Made by a program: the position numbers and the translations under genes. The notes below the pieces were generated by a model. It made no database searches. It was not told where the DNA came from and saw nothing but the letters and a program-made list of their open reading frames with translations. From assembly GCA_902588595.1 (NCBI GenBank), contig CACIPT010000002.1, positions 1 to 63,953 on the forward strand: a stretch of DNA of 63,953 nucleotides. The letters run 5' to 3'. Origin of the DNA: an uncultured Pelagibacteraceae bacterium (GTDB taxonomy: Bacteria; Pseudomonadota; Alphaproteobacteria; Pelagibacterales; Pelagibacteraceae). Below are positions 1-10,834 of this stretch, piece by piece (position 1 is the stretch's first letter; each line of letters begins with the position of its first letter).

Positions 1-714
1 ATTAGAGTTGCTGAAAAAATTAATGGAGAGTGGTTTACTCATCAATATATTAAAAAAGCTATCATGCTAAGTTTTAGAACTCATGAAAAGGAAGTTTTGC
101 AAGGGCCATATTCCTCATGGACCGATCTCTCAGTTTATTTGAAAGGAAAAACAGCGGGATGGGGCCCTGAAGAATTTAAGAAAGCTGGATTCAGAATGTT
201 ACCCAACTCACCCGTTCGATTTGGATCTTTCATAAATAAGAACGCTGTATTAATGCCATGTTTTATAAATGTAGGAGCTTACATTGATTCAAACACTATG
301 ATGGATACATTCTCAAGAGCTGGGAGTTGTTGCCAAATAGGAAAAAATTGTCATATTTCTGCTGGAAGTGGAATTGGGGGTGTTTTGGAACCCGCTCAAG
401 CATTACCAACCATTATAGAAGATGGTGTTATGATTGGCGCTATGTCAGAAATTGTTGAAGGTGTTATTGTTGGTGAAGGATCAGTTGTAAGTATGGGTGT
501 GTATATTGGTCAATCAACAAAAATAGTGAATAGATCAACTAGTGAAATTACGTATGGAAAAGTACCTCCATATTCTGTGGTAGTTCCTGGAACTTTGCCT
601 GACAAAAAAAATCCATCTGCACCATCACTAAGTTGTGCAGTAATAATCAAACAAGTTGACGAAAAAACCAGATCTAAAACATCAATAAACGATCTTTTAC
701 GAGATACAGATTAA
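1..714 (+). CDS. dapD: 2,3,4,5-tetrahydropyridine-2,6-dicarboxylate N-succinyltransferase, 5'-truncated by window edge
   Basis: Frame stays open from base 1 (IRVAEKINGEWFTHQYIKKAIMLSFR...); left-handed beta-helix hexapeptide-type repeats; directly followed by dapE. Confidence 0.9.
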   Translation: MRVAEKINGEWFTHQYIKKAIMLSFRTHEKEVLQGPYSSWTDLSVYLKGKTAGWGPEEFKKAGFRMLPNSPVRFGSFINKNAVLMPCFINVGAYIDSNTMMDTFSRAGSCCQIGKNCHISAGSGIGGVLEPAQALPTIIEDGVMIGAMSEIVEGVIVGEGSVVSMGVYIGQSTKIVNRSTSEITYGKVPPYSVVVPGTLPDKKNPSAPSLSCAVIIKQVDEKTRSKTSINDLLRDTD

Positions 715-1853
715 TGAAAACTTATAATGAAATAAAATTAGCTCAAGAGCTAATAAGATTTCCAACAGTTAAAACTGAAGATAAGGGTATAATGAAATTC
801 TTATCAAAGAAACTAACTACTATTGGTTTTAAATGTACAATAATTAAATCAAAGGGAACTGGACCAAAACCAGCCTTAAATTTATATGCAAGATTTGGTA
901 AATCAAAACCTTGTATAAACTTTTTGGGCCATACGGATTGTGTTGGCAATTTATCAAACTGGAAAATTCCACCATTTAAAGGTGTTATAAGAAAAGGATA
1001 TTTAAATGGTAGAGGAGCTCAAGATATGAAAGGTGGGGTAGCTTGCTTTATAAGCGCAATTAGTACATTTATTAAAAATAAAAAATTCAAAGGATCTATT
1101 TCAATTATTATTGCTGCGGATGAGGAAACAACAGGCTTAGGAACACCAGCTGTTATTAAATATCTTAAAAGAAGAGGCCAGAAAATTGATTTTTCAATTG
1201 TTGCTGAACCATCTTCAAATAAATCTGTTGGAGATGAAATAAGAATTGGTAGACGCGGTTCTATGAATGGAACAATAACTGTATATGGAAAAAGTGGTCA
1301 CTCAGCATTTGCTGGGTCTTATATCAATCCATGTACAGCTCTGGCTAAAATAATTGCAAAATTAAAAAGTACATCTCTAGATAAAGTTACAAAATTTATG
1401 CCTCCATCAAACCTGGAGTTTACAAAAATGAATGTGGAGAACATGTCAGAAAATGTAGTACCTCAATCTGCTAGTGCAAAATTTAATGTAAGATTTAACT
1501 CAAAACATAAATCATACTCTTTAAAAAAAAAGTTAAATAAAATAATTAATGCAGTTGCAAAAAAAGAAAAATGTAAAACTAGAATAGAATATAAAGTAAG
1601 TGGTGAGGCTTTTTATACTCAGCCTAATAAAGAAATATATATGATTAAAAAAATCGTAAAAAAAATCACAGGAAATTCAGCAAAATTAAATTGTAGAGGT
1701 GGTACAAGTGATAGCCGATTTTTAGGTTCAATTCCGAGGTTAGAATTAGGATTAAGAAATAATACTATTCATATGGTTGATGAAAGAACGTCAATTTCAG
1801 ATTTAAAAAAATTGACTAAAATATATTATAATATTTTAGAAAATTATTTTTAA
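714..1853 (+). CDS. dapE: succinyl-diaminopimelate desuccinylase (M20 family)
   Basis: NFLGHTDCVG, GRGAQDMKGG, ADEE metal-site motifs; adjacent to dapD. Confidence 0.92.
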   Translation: MKTYNEIKLAQELIRFPTVKTEDKGIMKFLSKKLTTIGFKCTIIKSKGTGPKPALNLYARFGKSKPCINFLGHTDCVGNLSNWKIPPFKGVIRKGYLNGRGAQDMKGGVACFISAISTFIKNKKFKGSISIIIAADEETTGLGTPAVIKYLKRRGQKIDFSIVAEPSSNKSVGDEIRIGRRGSMNGTITVYGKSGHSAFAGSYINPCTALAKIIAKLKSTSLDKVTKFMPPSNLEFTKMNVENMSENVVPQSASAKFNVRFNSKHKSYSLKKKLNKIINAVAKKEKCKTRIEYKVSGEAFYTQPNKEIYMIKKIVKKITGNSAKLNCRGGTSDSRFLGSIPRLELGLRNNTIHMVDERTSISDLKKLTKIYYNILENYF

Positions 1854-2777
1854 ATGAAAACAGCTATTGTTACATCAAAATCTTCATTAAATCATAATAC
1901 TGGATCTGGACATCCTGAAAGTATATCTAGAGTTACTTCAATACTTGAAACATTAAAAAAAAATAAAAAGTTAATTTGGAAAAATCCAGTTAGTTTTGAC
2001 AAAGACATTATTAAACAAGCACACTCTTCAAGTTATGTAGATACAGTTGAAAATGCTTTTCCAGAAAAAGGTTTGGTATTTTTAGATGGTGATACAGTTG
2101 TTTCACCTGGTAGTAAAGATGCAACATTCGATGCTGTTGGTTCAATAGTTGCTGCAATCGATGGTGTTGAAAATAAAGAATTTGGAGCCGCTCATTGTGT
2201 AACTCGACCTCCAGGCCATCATGCTGAAAAAAGTAAAGCAATGGGTTTTTGTGTAATAAATAATATTGGTGTTGCAGCAAATTATCTAATTTCTAAATAC
2301 AAATATAAAAGAGTTGCAGTGATAGATTGGGATTGTCACTTTGGAAATGGAACTTATGATATTCTTAAGTCAAATGAGAATGTTTTTTTCTCTAGCTTAC
2401 ATCAATATCCCTATTATCCAGGAGGTGGAGCAGAGGATGAAAAAGGCGATCATAATAATGCTTTGAATATTCCATTACCTGCAGGCACAAACTCTAGAGA
2501 GTATTTTGATGCATATGAGCATATGCTTAAAAGATTAAAAGAATTTAGACCTGAGTTTATATTAATGTCTGCTGGATTTGACGCTCATCGCCAGGACCCT
2601 TTATGTCAATTGAATTTAGAATCTAAGGACTATTATGAAATAACCAGAAGAACTTTGGAAACAACAAAGGAGTTTTGCAATGGAAAAATTGTTTCTATTT
2701 TAGAAGGTGGTTATGATCTTAATGCCTTGGCTGAAAGTGCGAATGAGCATGTTAACGCACTATTAGAATTTAATTGA
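1854..2777 (+). CDS. histone deacetylase family protein / acetylpolyamine amidohydrolase-like
   Basis: RPPGHHAE, DWDCHFGNGT, SAGFDAHRQDPL, LEGGYDL motifs typical of class II HDAC-like proteins. Confidence 0.92.
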   Translation: MKTAIVTSKSSLNHNTGSGHPESISRVTSILETLKKNKKLIWKNPVSFDKDIIKQAHSSSYVDTVENAFPEKGLVFLDGDTVVSPGSKDATFDAVGSIVAAIDGVENKEFGAAHCVTRPPGHHAEKSKAMGFCVINNIGVAANYLISKYKYKRVAVIDWDCHFGNGTYDILKSNENVFFSSLHQYPYYPGGGAEDEKGDHNNALNIPLPAGTNSREYFDAYEHMLKRLKEFRPEFILMSAGFDAHRQDPLCQLNLESKDYYEITRRTLETTKEFCNGKIVSILEGGYDLNALAESANEHVNALLEFN

Positions 2778-2808
2778 AAATAAAAAATTCTTAGTTAAAT
2801 AAATTTAC

Positions 2809-3285
2809 ATGAAGCTTTATAAAATAAAAAAATCAAATATTGATAGAAATGGGCGTGGTCTTTACGCTACTAAGAATATTAAAACTGGAAGTAAAATTAT
2901 AGAATACGTAGGAAATATTATAACAAAAAAACAAACTGAAGATTCTGATAAATTTGATAATTCAAAACCAATTTATTTATTTAATTTAAATAAAAGATTC
3001 GATTTGGATGGTGCGGTTTCATGGAATCCAGCGCGATTAATCAATCATAGTTGCTCTAATAATGCTGACTATGAAGGAACGGGTTTAAAAATTTGGGTTG
3101 TGGCAAATAAAGAAATAAAAAAAGGTGAGGAAATAACCTGCGACTATGGTTTTGGTTATGACTCTGATTACAGACAGTTTCCTTGTAAGTGTAAATCTAT
3201 TAATTGCTGTGGTTACATAGTTAGAACTGAAAGTCGTTGGAGAATTAATAAAAGATTTAAAATATCAAGCAGAATTAATAAATAA
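2809..3285 (+). CDS. SET domain-containing protein (putative protein lysine methyltransferase)
   Basis: GRGLYATKNIKTG, RLINHSCSNNA, GEEITCDYGF and a post-SET-like CKCKSINCCG motif. Confidence 0.9.
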   Translation: MKLYKIKKSNIDRNGRGLYATKNIKTGSKIIEYVGNIITKKQTEDSDKFDNSKPIYLFNLNKRFDLDGAVSWNPARLINHSCSNNADYEGTGLKIWVVANKEIKKGEEITCDYGFGYDSDYRQFPCKCKSINCCGYIVRTESRWRINKRFKISSRINK

Positions 3286-4015
3286 CTTTAGCTAAATATA
3301 ATCCATGAGCTGGTGCTGGAGGTGCACAAAGCTTTCTTTTTCTTGATTTAAATACATTTTTAAATTTTTTTAAATTCCATTTTTTTTGTCCTACATATAC
3401 TAAACACCCAACCATAGACCTAACTTGATTTCTTAAAAAAGATTTAGATTTAAATTGAAATTCAATTTTTTCGTTTCTTTGTTTTATATTAATTTTTTTT
3501 AATGTTTTTACCGAAGTTGGTGAATAACAATTTGAAGCCTGAAAAGTTTTAAAATCTTTTTCACCTAAAAGCATTTTTGCAGCCTTTTTCATTAGTTTTA
3601 GATCTAGTTTTTTTCTAATATGCCAAACTTTATTTCTATCTATTGATGGTGAAGCTAATCTATTAAGAACAATATATTCATAAATTCTTTCTTTAGCAGA
3701 ATATCTTGCATGGAAACTTAGGTTTCTTTTTTTTATTTCTAGTATTGAAATTAGTTTTTTGTTTAAAAAAAAGTTTAAAGAGTAAACAAATTTTTTTGTA
3801 TTAATAATTTTTTTTTTAGTGTCAAAATGAGCTGATTGACCCCATGAATTAACATTTTTATCTGTTCTACCAGCCCCTGTGATTTTTATTTTTTCTTTTA
3901 ATATTTTTGAAATTGTAGACTGGACTAATTTTTGAACAGATTTTCCCTTTTTTTGTATTTGCCAACCTACAAAAGAAGTTCCAACATATTCAATTAAAAT
4001 TTGATATCTATGCAT
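3275..4015 (-). CDS. truA: tRNA pseudouridine(38-40) synthase TruA
   Basis: YVGTSFVGWQIQ, GAGRTDKNVNS, FLRNQVRSMVG motifs. Confidence 0.93.
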   Translation of the reverse strand: MHRYQILIEYVGTSFVGWQIQKKGKSVQKLVQSTISKILKEKIKITGAGRTDKNVNSWGQSAHFDTKKKIINTKKFVYSLNFFLNKKLISILEIKKRNLSFHARYSAKERIYEYIVLNRLASPSIDRNKVWHIRKKLDLKLMKKAAKMLLGEKDFKTFQASNCYSPTSVKTLKKINIKQRNEKIEFQFKSKSFLRNQVRSMVGCLVYVGQKKWNLKKFKNVFKSRKRKLCAPPAPAHGLYLAKVIY

Positions 4016-4938
4016 TAGACAATATTGAAGCCTTTTTTTATTTGAGTACCAAGTAAAAATTCATTTATTTGCTGAACTCTTTTACCTTCACGCTGAATAG
4101 CTAATACTTTTATAGACCCTTCCCCACAACATACCTCAAAATTTTCACTTACTATATCTCCAGCTTTTCCTTGTGAGTTTGACTTTTCTGCTTTTAATAT
4201 TTTATATCTTTCTCCATTAAATGAGAAAAAAGCACCTGGATATGGATAAAGTCCATTTATTTTTCCAATTATCTTGTCTGCGTTTTCATTCCAATCAATT
4301 TTTCCTTCTATTTTTTGAATTTTTTTTGCATAGGTTGCTTTTGAATGGTCTTGATCTTTAAATTCTATATTGCCATTATCAATATTATCTAAAATATCTA
4401 AAATCTTTTCTGAAGCTATTAATGATAACTTTTCAGATAATTCTTCTGAATTCATTTTTTCTGAAATTTTAAATGAATATTGATTACAAATCGGTCCCTC
4501 GTCTAAATTTTCGTTTATTTTCATTATACTAATTCCTGTTTCTTTATCTAGATTCATTATTGATCTTTGTATAGGAGCAGCCCCTCTCCATTTTGGAAGT
4601 AAAGAAGCATGAACATTTAAAAATCCATATTTAGGAATATTTAAAAGATTTTTAGGAATAATTTGCCCGTACGAAACTACTAATATTATATCTGGTTTTA
4701 GTTCAGTCAAATATGACTCTTCTTCCTTATTATTTATTAAAGATTGAGGAGTTCTTACATCTAAACTTATATTTTCAGAAAATAAATTTATTGGTGACTT
4801 ATTTAATTTTTGACCTCTATTAGATTTGTTGGGCGGTTGCGTGTAGACAACAGAGACTGGATATCCATTTTGATAAAGTGACTTTAAAATTGGAACAGCA
4901 AAATTTGATGTTCCCATAAAAACTATCTTTTTACTCAT
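4015..4938 (-). CDS. fmt: methionyl-tRNA formyltransferase
   Basis: FMGTSNFAVPIL, NVHASLLPKWRGAAPIQRSI motifs; next to def. Confidence 0.94.
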   Translation of the reverse strand: MSKKIVFMGTSNFAVPILKSLYQNGYPVSVVYTQPPNKSNRGQKLNKSPINLFSENISLDVRTPQSLINNKEEESYLTELKPDIILVVSYGQIIPKNLLNIPKYGFLNVHASLLPKWRGAAPIQRSIMNLDKETGISIMKINENLDEGPICNQYSFKISEKMNSEELSEKLSLIASEKILDILDNIDNGNIEFKDQDHSKATYAKKIQKIEGKIDWNENADKIIGKINGLYPYPGAFFSFNGERYKILKAEKSNSQGKAGDIVSENFEVCCGEGSIKVLAIQREGKRVQQINEFLLGTQIKKGFNIV

Positions 4939-4941
4939 AAA

Positions 4942-5466
4942 CTAAACAACGATTCTGTCTAATTTATTTTTTTGTTTAGATAGCTTTTTTATAATCATAG
5001 ATTTTTTTAGCTTAGATAGATAATCAATAAATAGTATTCCTTCTAAATGATCCATTTCATGCTGTATACATGTTGCAAGCAAACCTGATGTTTTTAAAAA
5101 TTTTTTTTTTCCGTTATAATCTAAATATTCAACCTCACATGAGCTTGGTCTATCAATTTCTGCAAATTGATCAGGAACTGACAGACATCCTTCTTCATAT
5201 CTTGAAATGTCAGAGTTTTTATTTTTTATTATTGGATTTACAAAATACATAGGATTTTTTTTTTCATCATTTTTTGAAATATCCATTACAATAATTCTTT
5301 TCGGAACACCTATTTGAATTGCAGCTAAGCCTATTCCACTTGAGTTGTACATTGTTTCAATCATATCATTCATTAAAATTTGCTCCTCTTTACCAACTTT
5401 TTTAACAGGCAATGATACTTTTCGTAAAACTTTATTGGGTTCAGTTAAAATCGTTTTTATTGTCAT
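4942..5466 (-). CDS. def: peptide deformylase
   Basis: GIGLAAIQIGV, EEGCLSVP, QHEMDHLEGILF motifs. Confidence 0.95.
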   Translation of the reverse strand: MTIKTILTEPNKVLRKVSLPVKKVGKEEQILMNDMIETMYNSSGIGLAAIQIGVPKRIIVMDISKNDEKKNPMYFVNPIIKNKNSDISRYEEGCLSVPDQFAEIDRPSSCEVEYLDYNGKKKFLKTSGLLATCIQHEMDHLEGILFIDYLSKLKKSMIIKKLSKQKNKLDRIVV

Positions 5467-5484
5467 GATTTAATTTTATTATAA

Positions 5485-7245
5485 TTATAATATTTTTAAA
5501 GGAAGAACTTCTAATAATATCTTATTTCTAATTGTATCTATATTTAACTCATTCAAAATACTTGTCATAAAATACAATGTATCTGCATCTAGATTTTCTA
5601 AATCGTCTTCTCCAATTATTTCAACCAATCTAAGTAAAACCATTCCAATTTCTTCATTATTTATCAATAATTGAATATCAGTGGGTATATTTGATTGACC
5701 TAATTTAAACATGTTTTTATACTTTTTTGATATCTTAACACCGTCCGAAACCAAGGACTCTAGTAAAATTAAATCCTTATTAGTTACTTCATAATCTTTT
5801 ATTTTTTTTATTAATTTTAGCAGTTTATTTATCTCATCTTCAGCTTTTTCTATTTCATAATTATTTTCAAAATATTTTAATAATTTTGATTGGTGAATTA
5901 TTTTATTATTAATTTTTATATTTTTTTCTTTAAGTGTTTGAGTTTTCAAATTACTAAAATAAAATGATGAGTAATTTGACGGCACCTCATCTTGATTAAC
6001 ACTAGCCAAAATTTTTTTTAGTTCTTTATTAAAAGCATTTTCTATATTATCTTTTATAAATGACTCTTTTAATTTGTAAGATAGATCTAAAAGCTCATTT
6101 GTATCTTTGGTCAAAATTAATCTTTGATAAAGCAAAGCTCTACCTTCATAATTTTGTAAAAGTTTGTAAGATTCTTTTACATTTAATAATTGATTAATAT
6201 TAAATTGAAATCTTTTATATAATTCAAATAATTCTTTTTCATCATAATTTTTTTCGTTAGTTGCTTTTTCAATCAAAGAAATTTTTTTTCCGTCTTCTAA
6301 ATCGATATTATCTATATTTTCTAATAAATTTGAAGATGATAAATATTTCCATATAAATTTTGGAGTATTTTCACTTGGTAAATAAACAAAGTCTGGATTT
6401 GTCCTATGAGATAAGTGAAAATTTAATATATTTTTTTCTGAAATTTTGCCATCGGTTTTTTCAATATATTCCATCAAAAAATTGAAATTATTTTCATAAA
6501 ATTCATCTTTAAAGCCTGCCTCTTTATTTAAATCAAAAATAATTTGAGCTTCTTCTCTTTTATCCTTATTAATTAAACAATAAATTTTAAATTTGTTTAT
6601 ATAATCATCAATTAGATAATTTATTTCATCAAAAATGTTGCATGCATTTTCTAAGTCTGCATTTTCAAGGTAGCTATTTATGTAAAACTTAATTAATTTT
6701 GAATTGTAAATATTTTTTTCATTTTTTATTAAATACTGTTTAATTAAATTTTTATCATTATTATCTATTAAATAATCTGATTTAAAATTTATAAAATCTT
6801 CTTCAGTAATGTTTTTTTTGGGGAAATAAGAATTTGTCAACAAAACAATATCTAGAATATCCTTTGCATCTTTTGATAGATTTTTTTTTTTTAATTTATT
6901 TAAAATTAATTTTATTTCATTTCCATCTGAATTAAACCACATATTAATATCTAATCCATTTTCTTCAGGATCATATAGACCTACAATATTTATTTTATTA
7001 TCTTCTAATTTGTTAGTATCAATTATATTTATTTCGCTATTAAATTCTTTCTTTTCAGTTTCATTGTTATTTTTAAGAGAATGATCATCGTCTATGATTA
7101 AATTTGAAGAACTTTCTTCAGCTTTTTTTTCAATATTCCATATGTCAGCTGGTTCTTCTTCTGCGTTAAGATTGTTAGAAAATATAAAAATAGAAATAAT
7201 AAAAATTGATAAATTTTTTCTACTTAACAATTTTAAAATTTTCAT
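5485..7245 (-). CDS. hypothetical protein with N-terminal signal/anchor, helix-rich
   Basis: Long ORF with hydrophobic N-terminus (FIISIFIFSNNLNAEE); no family recognised. Confidence 0.7.
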   Translation of the reverse strand: MKILKLLSRKNLSIFIISIFIFSNNLNAEEEPADIWNIEKKAEESSSNLIIDDDHSLKNNNETEKKEFNSEINIIDTNKLEDNKINIVGLYDPEENGLDINMWFNSDGNEIKLILNKLKKKNLSKDAKDILDIVLLTNSYFPKKNITEEDFINFKSDYLIDNNDKNLIKQYLIKNEKNIYNSKLIKFYINSYLENADLENACNIFDEINYLIDDYINKFKIYCLINKDKREEAQIIFDLNKEAGFKDEFYENNFNFLMEYIEKTDGKISEKNILNFHLSHRTNPDFVYLPSENTPKFIWKYLSSSNLLENIDNIDLEDGKKISLIEKATNEKNYDEKELFELYKRFQFNINQLLNVKESYKLLQNYEGRALLYQRLILTKDTNELLDLSYKLKESFIKDNIENAFNKELKKILASVNQDEVPSNYSSFYFSNLKTQTLKEKNIKINNKIIHQSKLLKYFENNYEIEKAEDEINKLLKLIKKIKDYEVTNKDLILLESLVSDGVKISKKYKNMFKLGQSNIPTDIQLLINNEEIGMVLLRLVEIIGEDDLENLDADTLYFMTSILNELNIDTIRNKILLEVLPLKIL

Positions 7246-7405
7246 TAGAAATTACTTTTTCAATTTTTTTTATTGGTGATGGAAAATTAATTCTATCAAT
7301 TAAGATTACAACAACAACTAAGGCCAATAAAATCAAAATAATTTTAATCAATATTCCAAAAATACCTTTTGAATTTCCTATTCTTGTTTTTTTTTCAAAT
7401 TGCAT
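7220..7405 (-). CDS. small single-TM protein
   Basis: 61 aa, hydrophobic segment IFGILIKIILILLALVVVVILI, slightly overlaps the upstream end of 5485..7245. Confidence 0.5.
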   Translation of the reverse strand: MQFEKKTRIGNSKGIFGILIKIILILLALVVVVILIDRINFPSPIKKIEKVISNENFKIVK

Positions 7406-7463
7406 ATATTGTTAACTATTTTCAAATAAATAAGACATATTTGTGGTTTTTCAATAAAGAATT

Positions 7464-7988
7464 ATGAATTTAAATAAAAATATAGTTTTAATAGGTATGA
7501 TGGGTTCTGGAAAATCTACGATAGGTTATCTTTTATCTAAATCTATTAATTTAAATTTTTTAGATGTCGATAAAATTATTGAAAAAGAGACAGGCCTTAA
7601 AATCTATGACATTTTTCAAAAAAAAGGGGAGATTTACTTTAGAAATTTAGAGGAAAAAATAACTTTAAAACTTCTTAAAGATAAAGGAAAAATTATATCT
7701 TTGGGTGGAGGCGGGTTTCTTAATAATAATATTAGAAAAGAAATACTAAAAAATCATATTTCGTTTTGGCTAGGTTGGAAAAATTCAACAATAATAAATC
7801 GAATTTTAAAAAGCAAAAAAAGACCAATTGCTTTTAAATCTGATGAAAATAGTTTGAAAAAACTGATAAATGAAAGATCAAACATTTATGCTGAGGCAAA
7901 CTTTAAGATAAATTGTGAAACATTAACAAAAAATATGATAGTTAAAAATATAATAGAACTGTATGAAAAAAATTATACTAAACGTTAA
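7464..7988 (+). CDS. aroK: shikimate kinase
   Basis: Walker A GMMGSGKSTIG, FLDVDK, GGGGF; overlaps aroB. Confidence 0.93.
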   Translation: MNLNKNIVLIGMMGSGKSTIGYLLSKSINLNFLDVDKIIEKETGLKIYDIFQKKGEIYFRNLEEKITLKLLKDKGKIISLGGGGFLNNNIRKEILKNHISFWLGWKNSTIINRILKSKKRPIAFKSDENSLKKLINERSNIYAEANFKINCETLTKNMIVKNIIELYEKNYTKR

Positions 7989-9069
7989 AACTAAATCTAA
8001 AACATATCCTATAATAATTGGTAAAAATATTATTACTCAAACTTCTAATATATTAAAATCAAATAAAATTAATTTTGAAAAAAGTCTAATAGTTGTTGAT
8101 ACAAAAGTACCAAAAAAACAATTAAATATTTTAAAAAAAAATATAAAAGCAAATTTAAAAATTGTTCATTATTTTAATTCAAGTGAAAAAAACAAAAATT
8201 TAAAAAGTGTAAATTTAATATTGGATAAACTTTTTAAGTTTAATTTTAATAGAAATGATTGCATTATATGTCTTGGAGGAGGTATCGTTTCTGATGTAAG
8301 TGCTTTTTCAGCCAGCATTTATAAAAGGGGATTAAAATTCATTAATATTCCTACAACGCTTTTAGCACAAGTAGATAGTAGCTTAGGTGGCAAGTCAGGT
8401 GTAAATAACAAATATGGGAAAAATTTAATTGGTTCTTTTATGCAGCCTGATCTAGTTATATCTGATGTAAACATGTTAAGTTCTCTTCCAAAAAGAGAAA
8501 TCATTTGTGGTTATGGTGAAATTTTAAAACATTCAATAATTAGTGATAGAAAAATTTTTAATTATTTAAATAAAAATTACCTTAGAATATTAAAACTAAA
8601 ATCTCCATTTATCGAAAAAACTATTGCTGACAGCTGTAAGATTAAAAGAAGCATCGTTCAAAAGGATGAGAAAGAAAAAAATTTAAGAAAAATTTTAAAT
8701 TTGGGACATACTTTTGCCCATGCGTATGAAGCTACACTTTCCTATTCAAAAAAACTAAATCATGGAGAAGCAGTTATTTTGGGACTTTTAAGTTCTGCAA
8801 AATTTAGTATGGAAAATAATATTTTAAATAAAAAAGATTATAAACAGATATTTAATCACATAAGTTTGTTAAAGCTACCAATGAATTTAAATTATTATTT
8901 TAAGAAAAAAGATATTAATTCAATAATTAAATACATGTTATCAGATAAAAAAAACAATTCTTCAAAGATAAATCTGATTTTAATTAAAAAAATTGGAAAA
9001 GTAATTTTAGATTTAAAGTTTGATCATTCAAAAATTAAAAAGTTCTTAGTTAAAGAATTAGTTAATTAA
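7963..9069 (+). CDS. aroB: 3-dehydroquinate synthase
   Basis: GGGIVSDVSAFSASIYKRG, PTTLLAQVDSSLGGKSGVN, LNLGHTFAHA motifs. Confidence 0.95.
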   Translation: MKKIILNVKTKSKTYPIIIGKNIITQTSNILKSNKINFEKSLIVVDTKVPKKQLNILKKNIKANLKIVHYFNSSEKNKNLKSVNLILDKLFKFNFNRNDCIICLGGGIVSDVSAFSASIYKRGLKFINIPTTLLAQVDSSLGGKSGVNNKYGKNLIGSFMQPDLVISDVNMLSSLPKREIICGYGEILKHSIISDRKIFNYLNKNYLRILKLKSPFIEKTIADSCKIKRSIVQKDEKEKNLRKILNLGHTFAHAYEATLSYSKKLNHGEAVILGLLSSAKFSMENNILNKKDYKQIFNHISLLKLPMNLNYYFKKKDINSIIKYMLSDKKNNSSKINLILIKKIGKVILDLKFDHSKIKKFLVKELVN

Positions 9070-9318
9070 TATTTGTATTGAGTGTATATTATTTTTCAAT
9101 TCTTCTTCTAAAATTTTGTATATTTCTTTTGTTGATTGAATTTTATTTTTTTTTTTCAAATAATCTGAGTTAATTATTAATTTTATATGAAATTTATTTT
9201 TGTCATGCGAACTATGACTTTTATGTAAAAAAGTTTTATCTTCAACTTCTATTTTGTCACAAACAATATTTTTATTTAATTTATTTTTTACTATTTCTAT
9301 TAGTTGATTTATATTCAT
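9058..9318 (-). CDS. BolA family protein
   Basis: 86 aa, BolA-like HxSxxH region (FLHKSHSSHDKNKFHIKLIINSDYLKKKNKIQSTKEIY). Confidence 0.75.
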   Translation of the reverse strand: MNINQLIEIVKNKLNKNIVCDKIEVEDKTFLHKSHSSHDKNKFHIKLIINSDYLKKKNKIQSTKEIYKILEEELKNNIHSIQILIN

Positions 9319-9338
9319 AATTTATAATAATATATATA

Positions 9339-9860
9339 ATGAAAAATATTTGTGATTGGAACAATTGTTTGGAGGAAGGGTCTTACAAAGCGCCAATTGA
9401 AAAAGATAATAGTAAAAAATATAGAATGCTTTGCTTAACTCATGTTAAAGAATTCAATAAAAATTGGAATTATTTTGAAGGAATGAATGATAATCAAATT
9501 TATGAATTTATAAAATCAGATATGACTTGGCATAAACCAACACAAAGCTTTAGTTCTTCAGATAATTTTTTTAAAATTCTTTGGAATAACGCACTAAAAG
9601 ATGAGCTAAATAAAAATAAACTTAACGGTCATTTTGACCATATGAATAAATTTAAATTTAATAACAATGATGTAAAAGCATTTAGCATTCTTGGAGTTTC
9701 TGTTGGAATTAAGTGGGAAAGAGTACAAGAAAAATTTAAAAAACTTGTCAAAAAATTTCACCCTGATATGAATGAAGGAAATAAAAAATATGAGGATAAG
9801 TTAAAAATAATTACATTAGCCTATACTCAATTAAAAAATACATATAGAGCAAAAAATTGA
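9339..9860 (+). CDS. J-domain (DnaJ-like) protein
   Basis: C-terminal J-domain FSILGVSVGIKWERVQEKFKKLVKKFHPDMNEGNKKYEDKLKIITLAYTQLK. Confidence 0.85.
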   Translation: MKNICDWNNCLEEGSYKAPIEKDNSKKYRMLCLTHVKEFNKNWNYFEGMNDNQIYEFIKSDMTWHKPTQSFSSSDNFFKILWNNALKDELNKNKLNGHFDHMNKFKFNNNDVKAFSILGVSVGIKWERVQEKFKKLVKKFHPDMNEGNKKYEDKLKIITLAYTQLKNTYRAKN

Positions 9861-10834
9861 CAACTAATTTAAATATAGAACCAGATATAAAAATTTCTGT
9901 TAAACAAACTTTCGGTATTGATAGTGATATGGAAGTAGATGCATTTTCAAAACGAAATGAGTTGGTTCCCACTTTAGACCCAGATTATATATTCGATGCT
10001 CCTACTACCCTAGCTATACTTAATGGTTTTTCTCATAGTAAAAAAGTAATTGTACATGGAAATTTTGGTACTGGTAAATCTACCCATATAACTCAAATTG
10101 CAGCAAGATTAAATTGGCCTTGCATAAGAATAAATCTCGACTCACATATAAGCAGAATAGACCTGATTGGAAAAGATGCAATTGTACTTAAAGATGGAAA
10201 GCAAGTGACAGAATTTAAAGAAGGAATATTACCTTGGGCTTTTCAAAATCCAGTTGCTTTAGTATTTGATGAGTATGATGCTGGAAGACCAGACGTTATG
10301 TTTGTCTTACAAAGAATATTGGAAAGTGATGGGTCTTTTACTCTTTTGGATAAAAACAAAGTAATAAAACAAAATAAATATTTTAGATTGTTTGCTACAG
10401 CAAATACTATTGGATTAGGAGATACTTCGGGCTTATACAGTGGAACAAATATTTTAAATCAAGCACAGTTAGATAGATGGGAGATAGTTACCTCATTAAA
10501 TTATTTAAGTTTAGAAAAAGAAATGGAAATAATTTTAGCAAAAAATAAAAGGTTAAATAATACCAAAGGTAAAGAAAAAGTTGCAAATATGATAAAAGTT
10601 GCATCTTTAACTAGAAAAGGTTTTGCTGCTGGCGATATTTCAACTGTAATGAGTCCTCGAACAGTACTGAATTGGTGCAGTAATGCTGATATATTTAAAG
10701 ATGTTGGATATGCATTTAGAGTAACTTTTCTTAACAAGTGCGATGATACAGAGAAAAAAACTATTGCTGAATATTACCAAAGATGTTTTGGAGAAGACTT
10801 GCCAGAATCAATGATAAATATTCAAAATAGATGA
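9857..10834 (+). CDS. cobS: CobS-like AAA+ ATPase (cobaltochelatase subunit CobS family), TTG start
   Basis: [10 protein letters not shown] Walker [36 protein letters not shown]; followed by CobT-like gene. Confidence 0.88.
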   Translation: MTTNLNIEPDIKISVKQTFGIDSDMEVDAFSKRNELVPTLDPDYIFDAPTTLAILNGFSHSKKVIVHGNFGTGKSTHITQIAARLNWPCIRINLDSHISRIDLIGKDAIVLKDGKQVTEFKEGILPWAFQNPVALVFDEYDAGRPDVMFVLQRILESDGSFTLLDKNKVIKQNKYFRLFATANTIGLGDTSGLYSGTNILNQAQLDRWEIVTSLNYLSLEKEMEIILAKNKRLNNTKGKEKVANMIKVASLTRKGFAAGDISTVMSPRTVLNWCSNADIFKDVGYAFRVTFLNKCDDTEKKTIAEYYQRCFGEDLPESMINIQNR

